Of a DNA stretch of 30,642 nucleotides, positions 25,715 through 30,642 are shown piece by piece. This DNA is from Clostridia bacterium (GTDB taxonomy: Bacteria > Bacillota_A > Clostridia > TANB77 > CAG-508): the NCBI GenBank assembly GCA_017621295.1, contig JAGATI010000145.1:1-30642 (forward strand), read 5' to 3'. A program made the position numbers and the translations under genes. The number at the start of each line of letters is the position of its first letter. Within the stretch, counting starts at the first letter, position 1. The notes beneath the pieces were generated by a model. It searched no databases and had not been told where the DNA came from. It saw only the letters and a program-made list of their open reading frames with translations.

Positions 25715-28700
25715 ATGTACTTAAAAAGATTAGAGTTACAAGGGTTTAAATCATTTGCAGATAAAACAATATTAGAATTTAAACCAGGAATAACATCTGT
25801 TATAGGACCAAATGGGTCTGGAAAAAGCAATATATCAGATAGTATTAGATGGGTTTTAGGTGAACAAAGTATAAAGTCTTTAAGAGGTGCAAAATCTGAA
25901 GATATTATCTTTGCAGGAACACAAAATAGAAAATCATTAGGTTTTGCAGAAGCCTCAATTGTAATAGATAATTCAGATGGAAAATTACCTATAGAATATG
26001 CAGAAGTAACAGTTACTAGAAAAATATATAGAAGTGGTGAAACAGGATATTATATAAATAAAGTACCATGTAGATTAAAAGATATATTAGAATTATTTAT
26101 GGATACAGGAATTGGAAAAGATGGATATTCAATTATTGGACAAGGTAAAATTGATGAAATATTAAGTAATAAATCTGAAGATAGAAGACGTATTTTTGAA
26201 GAGGCAGCAGGAATTGTAAAATATAGGGTAAGAAAGCAAGAATCAGAAAAAAAGTTAGAGCAAACAAAATTAAATTTACTTAGAATAAACGATATAATAG
26301 CAGAAATAGAAAGTAATATAGACCCACTTAAATTTCAAGCTGAAAAAGCAAAGAAGTTTTTGGATTTGAGAGAAGAATTAAAAAGTATAGAAGTTGGATT
26401 ATTTTTGTGCAACATACAAAGCTACAAAGAGAAATTAGAAGAGTTAATAAAAGACATCGAAATAATGGAAAGCCATAAACAAGATGAAACTAGTAAATTA
26501 GAACAAATACAGAAAAATAAAGAAGATTTAAAAATAGCTATAGATACTTTAACAGAATCTATAGAAGAGGCACAAAATTTATCATTTGAAAGCAGTAATA
26601 AAATAGAAAAAATAAATTCTGAAATAAATATTTCTAAAGAAAGAATAATGAATAATCACTCTAATAATGAAAGAATTACAAAAGAAATAGAAGACTGTGA
26701 AACAAGAATATCAGAATTAGAAGAAGAGAAAAAACAAAAATTAGATAAAAAGAATAATCTTTTCTCAAATAAAGAAAAATTTGAAAAAGAATTACAAGAA
26801 AAGCAAAATGAATTAGATAAAATAACTGCTACAATGTCTTCTAAAGAATTAGAAATAGAAGAAAAGAAGAAAATTTTAGAACAGAAAATAGATGAGAAGT
26901 ATGAAAGAAATTCTAATATTAATGCTCAAGATATAAATTACGAAAATACTGAAAAAAGACAAAGAACTTTGAAATCAGAAATACAAGAAGTTATATCTGA
27001 TTTAGATAGTAGAAGAAGTTTAAAACAAGAGATACAAAAAAGTTTTTATGAAATAGAAACTAAAAGAAATAATTTAGTAAAAGAAATAGAGAAGGTAGCA
27101 AGTAAAAAACAAGAATGCGAATTAAAAATTAATGAATTTATTTCAGAAGTTAATAAAATTACAGATGAAATAAGAATGAAACAATCTAGATTAAATTTCT
27201 TAATTGAAACTGAAAAAGAAAAAGAAGGATATATAAAAAGTGTTAAGTCTTTACTTTTAGCATGTGATAAAGATAGTAATTTGAAAAAAGGTATGCATGG
27301 AGTTTTAGCAAATTTAATATCTGTAGATAAAAAATATGAAACAGCTATTGAAATGTGTTTGGGTGCAAGTTTGCAAAATATTGTAACAGATACAGAACAA
27401 GATGCAAAGAAATTGGTAGAATATTTAAGAGCAAATAATCTAGGAAGGGCGTCATTTTTACCTATTTCATCTGTAAAGGGAAAAAGACTTGATAAAATAA
27501 AGTCAAAATTAAATGGAGTTATAGGTATTGCTTCTAGTTTGATAAATGCAGATAGAAAATATGAACAAATTGTGGAAAACCTACTTGGAAGAACAGTTAT
27601 TGTAGATAATATGGATACAGCAATAGAACTTGCAAAACAAAATTCATATTCATTTAGAATTGTTACATTAAAAGGTGATGTAATTAACCCTTCTGGAGCA
27701 ATACAGGGAGGTTCAGTTCAAACTAAGACTGTTAATATTTTAGGTAGAAGCAAAGAGATAGAAGAGTTGCAAAAAAGTATTAGTGTTTTAAATAATAAAA
27801 TAGATAAAATAGGTATAGAAAAAGATGATTATGAAAAATCTGTTTCTGATGTAATTGAAATGTCAAAAATGTTAGATAAAGATATTCAAGAAGTTGATAT
27901 AACATATGCAACAGAAAAACAAAAGATTACTTCTATGGATGAAGGAATAGCTTTACTAGAATCTAGGTTAAATAAACTAAAACAAGAAAACGAAAAAAAT
28001 GAAAATCAGAAGAGTGAATATTTAAAACAAAAAGAAGAAGAAAAGTTAAAAATACAAGAAATAGAATCTGAAATACAAAATTTAAATAATATTATACAAG
28101 AGTTTGCACTTTCTAATAAAGATAATAGGCAATATGTTGATGATTTAAATTTTGATATTACTAATTTGAAAATATCAGTGTCTTCTTTTGATGAAAGTGG
28201 AACTTCAATTGATGAAATGATTCTTAGAATTAAGCAAGATATAGAGAATAATAAAAAAAGTATTGAAAATAAAAAAATGGAGCAAGCTAAAAAAGAGGAA
28301 GAAAATAAAATATTAAATGATAATATAACTAAGTTTAATAATGAGATTATTGAAATTAAAACTTTAGTAGAAAATAGTTCTACTAAGATAGAAGAGCTTA
28401 AAGTCGCAAGACTTAAAAATAATGAAGATTTATTAAGAAAAGAAAAGGAAGTGTCTAGCCAGTTTGACATTATAGAAGATTTAAAAGAACACTTAATGAA
28501 ATTAGATGTTAAAAAGACAAAAATAGAACAGGACTTACAACAAGCTGTTAATACATTGTGGGAAGAATATGAGATTACTCCTAATAATGCAGGTGAGTAT
28601 AAGAGACCAGATAATATAATAGCTACACAAAAACAAGTTAATAGTTTAAGAAATCAAATTAAGGATTTAGGAAGTATTAATATAGATGCAATAGAAGAAT

Positions 28701-29260
28701 ATAAGAAAACAAAAGAAAGATATGACTTTATGTGTGAGCAAAGATTAGATTTAGATGTTACAGCAGGAAAATTAAGAAAAATTATATCAGATATGACAGA
28801 GACAATGAAAACTCAATTTGCAGAAAAGTTTAAACAAATTAATAGAAATTTTTCAGAAGTATTTGTAGAGTTATTTGGTGGAGGTAAAGCAGAACTTATT
28901 TTAAATGATGAAGAAAACATTTTAGAATGTGGAATTGATATAAGAGTTCAACCACCTGGAAAGAAATTACAAAATATGATGTTATTATCTGGAGGAGAAA
29001 AAGCTTTTACTGCAATTGCATTATTATTTGCAATTTTAAAAATTAATCCAGCACCATTTTGCATTTTAGATGAAATAGAAGCAGCTCTTGATGATGTTAA
29101 TGTTTATAGATATGCAGAATATTTGAAAAAGTTTAGTAATGATACACAGTTTTTGGTAATAACTCATAGAAAGGGTACTATGGAAGCGGCAGATACTGTA
29201 TATGGAATAACAATGGAGGAAAATGGTATTAGTAAATTGTTATCTATGAAATTAAGTTAG
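25715..29260 (+). CDS. smc: Chromosome segregation protein SMC
   Basis: A full-length condensin ATPase of 1181 residues. The N-terminal head has MYLKRLELQGFKSFADKT and Walker A GPNGSGKSNISDSIRWVLGE. It is followed by a long coiled coil, the hinge (about 510-680, with MHGVLANLI, TLKGDVINPSGAIQGGS), the return coiled coil, then the signature LLSGGEKAFTAIALLFAI and Walker B PFCILDEIEAALDD. ATG 25715 is chosen because it gives the canonical N-terminus and lies behind AAGGGTGG; GTG 25706 lies within that site. No in-frame CGG occurs in this long gene; a CGT (RRRI) is used for Arg. Frame intact. Confidence 0.96.
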   Translation: MYLKRLELQGFKSFADKTILEFKPGITSVIGPNGSGKSNISDSIRWVLGEQSIKSLRGAKSEDIIFAGTQNRKSLGFAEASIVIDNSDGKLPIEYAEVTVTRKIYRSGETGYYINKVPCRLKDILELFMDTGIGKDGYSIIGQGKIDEILSNKSEDRRRIFEEAAGIVKYRVRKQESEKKLEQTKLNLLRINDIIAEIESNIDPLKFQAEKAKKFLDLREELKSIEVGLFLCNIQSYKEKLEELIKDIEIMESHKQDETSKLEQIQKNKEDLKIAIDTLTESIEEAQNLSFESSNKIEKINSEINISKERIMNNHSNNERITKEIEDCETRISELEEEKKQKLDKKNNLFSNKEKFEKELQEKQNELDKITATMSSKELEIEEKKKILEQKIDEKYERNSNINAQDINYENTEKRQRTLKSEIQEVISDLDSRRSLKQEIQKSFYEIETKRNNLVKEIEKVASKKQECELKINEFISEVNKITDEIRMKQSRLNFLIETEKEKEGYIKSVKSLLLACDKDSNLKKGMHGVLANLISVDKKYETAIEMCLGASLQNIVTDTEQDAKKLVEYLRANNLGRASFLPISSVKGKRLDKIKSKLNGVIGIASSLINADRKYEQIVENLLGRTVIVDNMDTAIELAKQNSYSFRIVTLKGDVINPSGAIQGGSVQTKTVNILGRSKEIEELQKSISVLNNKIDKIGIEKDDYEKSVSDVIEMSKMLDKDIQEVDITYATEKQKITSMDEGIALLESRLNKLKQENEKNENQKSEYLKQKEEEKLKIQEIESEIQNLNNIIQEFALSNKDNRQYVDDLNFDITNLKISVSSFDESGTSIDEMILRIKQDIENNKKSIENKKMEQAKKEEENKILNDNITKFNNEIIEIKTLVENSSTKIEELKVARLKNNEDLLRKEKEVSSQFDIIEDLKEHLMKLDVKKTKIEQDLQQAVNTLWEEYEITPNNAGEYKRPDNIIATQKQVNSLRNQIKDLGSINIDAIEEYKKTKERYDFMCEQRLDLDVTAGKLRKIISDMTETMKTQFAEKFKQINRNFSEVFVELFGGGKAELILNDEENILECGIDIRVQPPGKKLQNMMLLSGGEKAFTAIALLFAILKINPAPFCILDEIEAALDDVNVYRYAEYLKKFSNDTQFLVITHRKGTMEAADTVYGITMEENGISKLLSMKLS

Positions 29261-29349
29261 AATTTATATTATATTTGTTTAGCAAAGAAAGTAATTTTCT
29301 ATTTATTATTTGTTAAAATATAAAATTTATGAAAAAACATATAAATGTC

Positions 29350-29382
29350 AAATAACCTTTAGATTTAATCTAAAGGTTATTT
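29350..29382. terminator. Hairpin after smc
   Basis: Perfect palindrome aaataacctttagatt / aatctaaaggttattt around one base, with T-rich sequence downstream. Probable bidirectional terminator for convergent genes. Confidence 0.8.
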
Positions 29383-29455
29383 GTAATTTAATTGACTTTT
29401 TTTAGGTCTAAATATCTTCATAAAATTAGCTTTATTTAGTGTGTATATCTAATAA

Positions 29456-29722
29456 TTAAAAACTACTATACATACTAGCTGTAGATATACCAAATACTAA
29501 ACATAGTATTAGTACTATAATTAAAAGTATAAACACTATTAAGTATGCACAGAAAAATGAACGTGCATAATTTCTTCTATTAATATTAGAAGAATCGAAT
29601 GCAAATACTATTAGCATTATAAAACCTACAAGTGGAATTGCAAATAATATATTGTATCCAAAATAAGCCCAGGCGGATAATGGTCTGTACTCATTTGGAA
29701 GATTGTTTGGATATTCTTGCAT
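29456..29722 (-). CDS. Small two-helix membrane protein
   Basis: An 88-residue protein with a short soluble N-terminus (MQEYPNNLPNEYRPLSAWAY) and two hydrophobic segments (about 24-45 and 60-82), separated by a basic loop SSNINRRNYARSF. It belongs to a type of hypothetical protein common in Clostridia. Function unknown. ATG 29722 follows AAGGAGGGG. Confidence 0.78.
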   Translation of the reverse strand: MQEYPNNLPNEYRPLSAWAYFGYNILFAIPLVGFIMLIVFAFDSSNINRRNYARSFFCAYLIVFILLIIVLILCLVFGISTASMYSSF

Positions 29723-29799
29723 GAAAAATCCCCTCCTTTTATTTATACAATAAGTGTATCACTTAGCAGAAAATTTGACAATATAAAACAAAAAAATCG

Positions 29800-30471
29800 C
29801 TAAATAAAAATTTTGCTAATTCCGATAAAAATAAGTAATATACCAGAAACTAAGTTCCATGTATTATCTGGTATTTTGGGGTTTTGCCCTAGTTTTATAG
29901 CAAACAATCTTCCAAGAGATAAAAATATTATTTGGAAAACTGAAACTAATATAGGAAATAGTATAGAACTTATGCCAAGTATACTACTGCCAATACCTAT
30001 ACAGAAAGAGTCTATAGATAGAGTTATTCCAAGGTATATTGATTCTTTTATATCAATTTTTTTTGAATTATCTAAATCGGAAGATATAGGGTCTTTTATA
30101 ATTTGGATTGTGATTCCTAAAAATTTTATAAAAAACTTATATATTTTTTGAGATTCGCTATACATAGATGAGTTTGAAATTGGAGGTTTAGAAATTGTTT
30201 TGTTTTCTTTTTTGTTTATAACCTGAAATATTATTAATGAGCCCATTAAAATTAATAATAAACTGCCAATAAGAGATGTAATAAATTCAGGTAAGATATA
30301 GTTTAAGTTTTTTCCAATTAATATAGAAATGCTTGTAATTATTACAGAAATTATAAAAAGTGTTATGTTAGACAAGAAAGAAAGTTTAATTTTTCTAAGT
30401 CCATATGTTATTCCAATACCAAAGGAATCTATACTACTTGAAAAAGCTAAAATTAGAATGTTAAATAACAT
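29800..30471 (-). CDS. ytaF: YtaF-like sporulation membrane protein (MntP-related)
   Basis: A 223-residue polytopic protein with two related halves, each carrying the S.DSF..G pattern (SSSIDSFGIGITYGLRK and LSIDSFCIGIGSSILG). This is characteristic of YtaF, a sporulation-associated relative of the manganese exporter MntP. A charged cytoplasmic linker separates the halves. ATG 30471 is preferred; the in-frame GTG at 30480 lies within the ribosome site GAGGTG. Frame intact; a CGG near the end is out of frame (ATC GGA). Confidence 0.82.
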   Translation of the reverse strand: MLFNILILAFSSSIDSFGIGITYGLRKIKLSFLSNITLFIISVIITSISILIGKNLNYILPEFITSLIGSLLLILMGSLIIFQVINKKENKTISKPPISNSSMYSESQKIYKFFIKFLGITIQIIKDPISSDLDNSKKIDIKESIYLGITLSIDSFCIGIGSSILGISSILFPILVSVFQIIFLSLGRLFAIKLGQNPKIPDNTWNLVSGILLIFIGISKIFI

Positions 30472-30571
30472 AATATTCACCTCTTAACATAATATTACGA
30501 TGAGTGAAAATTGTTACTAGTAATGACTTTTTGTTGTTAGTTGACATTAATTTCTAGATTACATATAAATT

Positions 30572-30629
30572 TAGTCCGTAGCCTGTGTATTTATATATAA
30601 AAATTCCGTTCTTTGCTGGTCGGACTAAT
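30572..30629. repeat. Inverted-repeat element at window end
   Basis: ttagtccg...cggactaa closes a hairpin containing ttatatata. Its reverse complement shares acaggctacggactaa with 23870-23885, so the two belong to one dispersed repeat family. Confidence 0.6.
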
Positions 30630-30642
30630 CATATGAGCGAAT

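Noticed and set aside
1..30642. CRISPR array, tRNA or rRNA genes
   Set aside because: No regularly spaced direct repeats were seen, and no cloverleaf or rRNA-like sequence was recognised by eye.

Overview
This is a very AT-rich stretch of chromosome from an anaerobic, probably spore-forming member of the Clostridia. Evidence for this is a pyruvate:ferredoxin oxidoreductase operon, a SpoVB-type flippase, a YtaF-like sporulation membrane protein, a GerS/LolA-like germination protein, a WalR/WalK-like two-component pair, the conserved holB-ricT gene order, and strong purine-rich Shine-Dalgarno sites. No rRNA, tRNA or CRISPR array was recognised.

Layout. 1-3400: a SERCA-type calcium P-type ATPase flanked by related palindromic intergenic repeats. 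3410-5840: walR and walK. 5981-8756: signal peptidase I, holB, ricT and a small 2[4Fe-4S] ferredoxin, ending in a strong terminator. 9080-10990: an orotate phosphoribosyltransferase-like gene and a DUF3791/DUF3990 module. 11235-14621 (minus): porG-porD-porA-porB, with a consensus promoter. 14803-18628: minD, minE (with a long charged tail), rodA and dusB. 18858-19985: GerS-like gene and mazF. 20256-21155: an ORF6N/PLD-like protein. 21285-23746 (minus): spoVB-like flippase and an HD-GYP protein. 24019-25267: nucleoside phosphorylase and a convergent relBE-type pair. 25715-29260: smc. 29456-30480 (minus): a small membrane protein and ytaF.

The outstanding feature is a systematic anomaly in translation. 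Eight genes are broken in their conventional reading frames: the Ca-ATPase (6 times), walK, holB, porA (twice in tandem), porD, the GerS-like gene, and the spoVB-like gene; the orotate phosphoribosyltransferase-like gene is an optional further case. Every break is the same: one extra C placed exactly between two codons, immediately before a glycine codon GGN. The ribosome therefore meets an in-frame CGG and must move +1 to read GGN as Gly. Removing that C restores the expected family sequence each time. I found 14 such CGG triplets (13 firm, 1 ambiguous), on both strands, and no in-frame CGG used as an ordinary arginine codon in any intact gene. CGA, CGC, CGT and mainly AGA do encode Arg. The simplest reading is that CGG is unassigned (or read as part of a CGGN quadruplet) in this organism and triggers efficient +1 frameshifting onto glycine, so that C insertions before GGN are tolerated in essential genes. 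A systematic sequencing artefact cannot be excluded from the sequence alone, but it would have to respect the reading frame.

Secondary interests are a family of palindromic intergenic repeats (including a perfect 40-nt inverted pair at 3054-3093/3227-3266), the MinE tail of about 150 residues, a mazF lacking an adjacent mazE, and a possible gene remnant or small RNA before smc.
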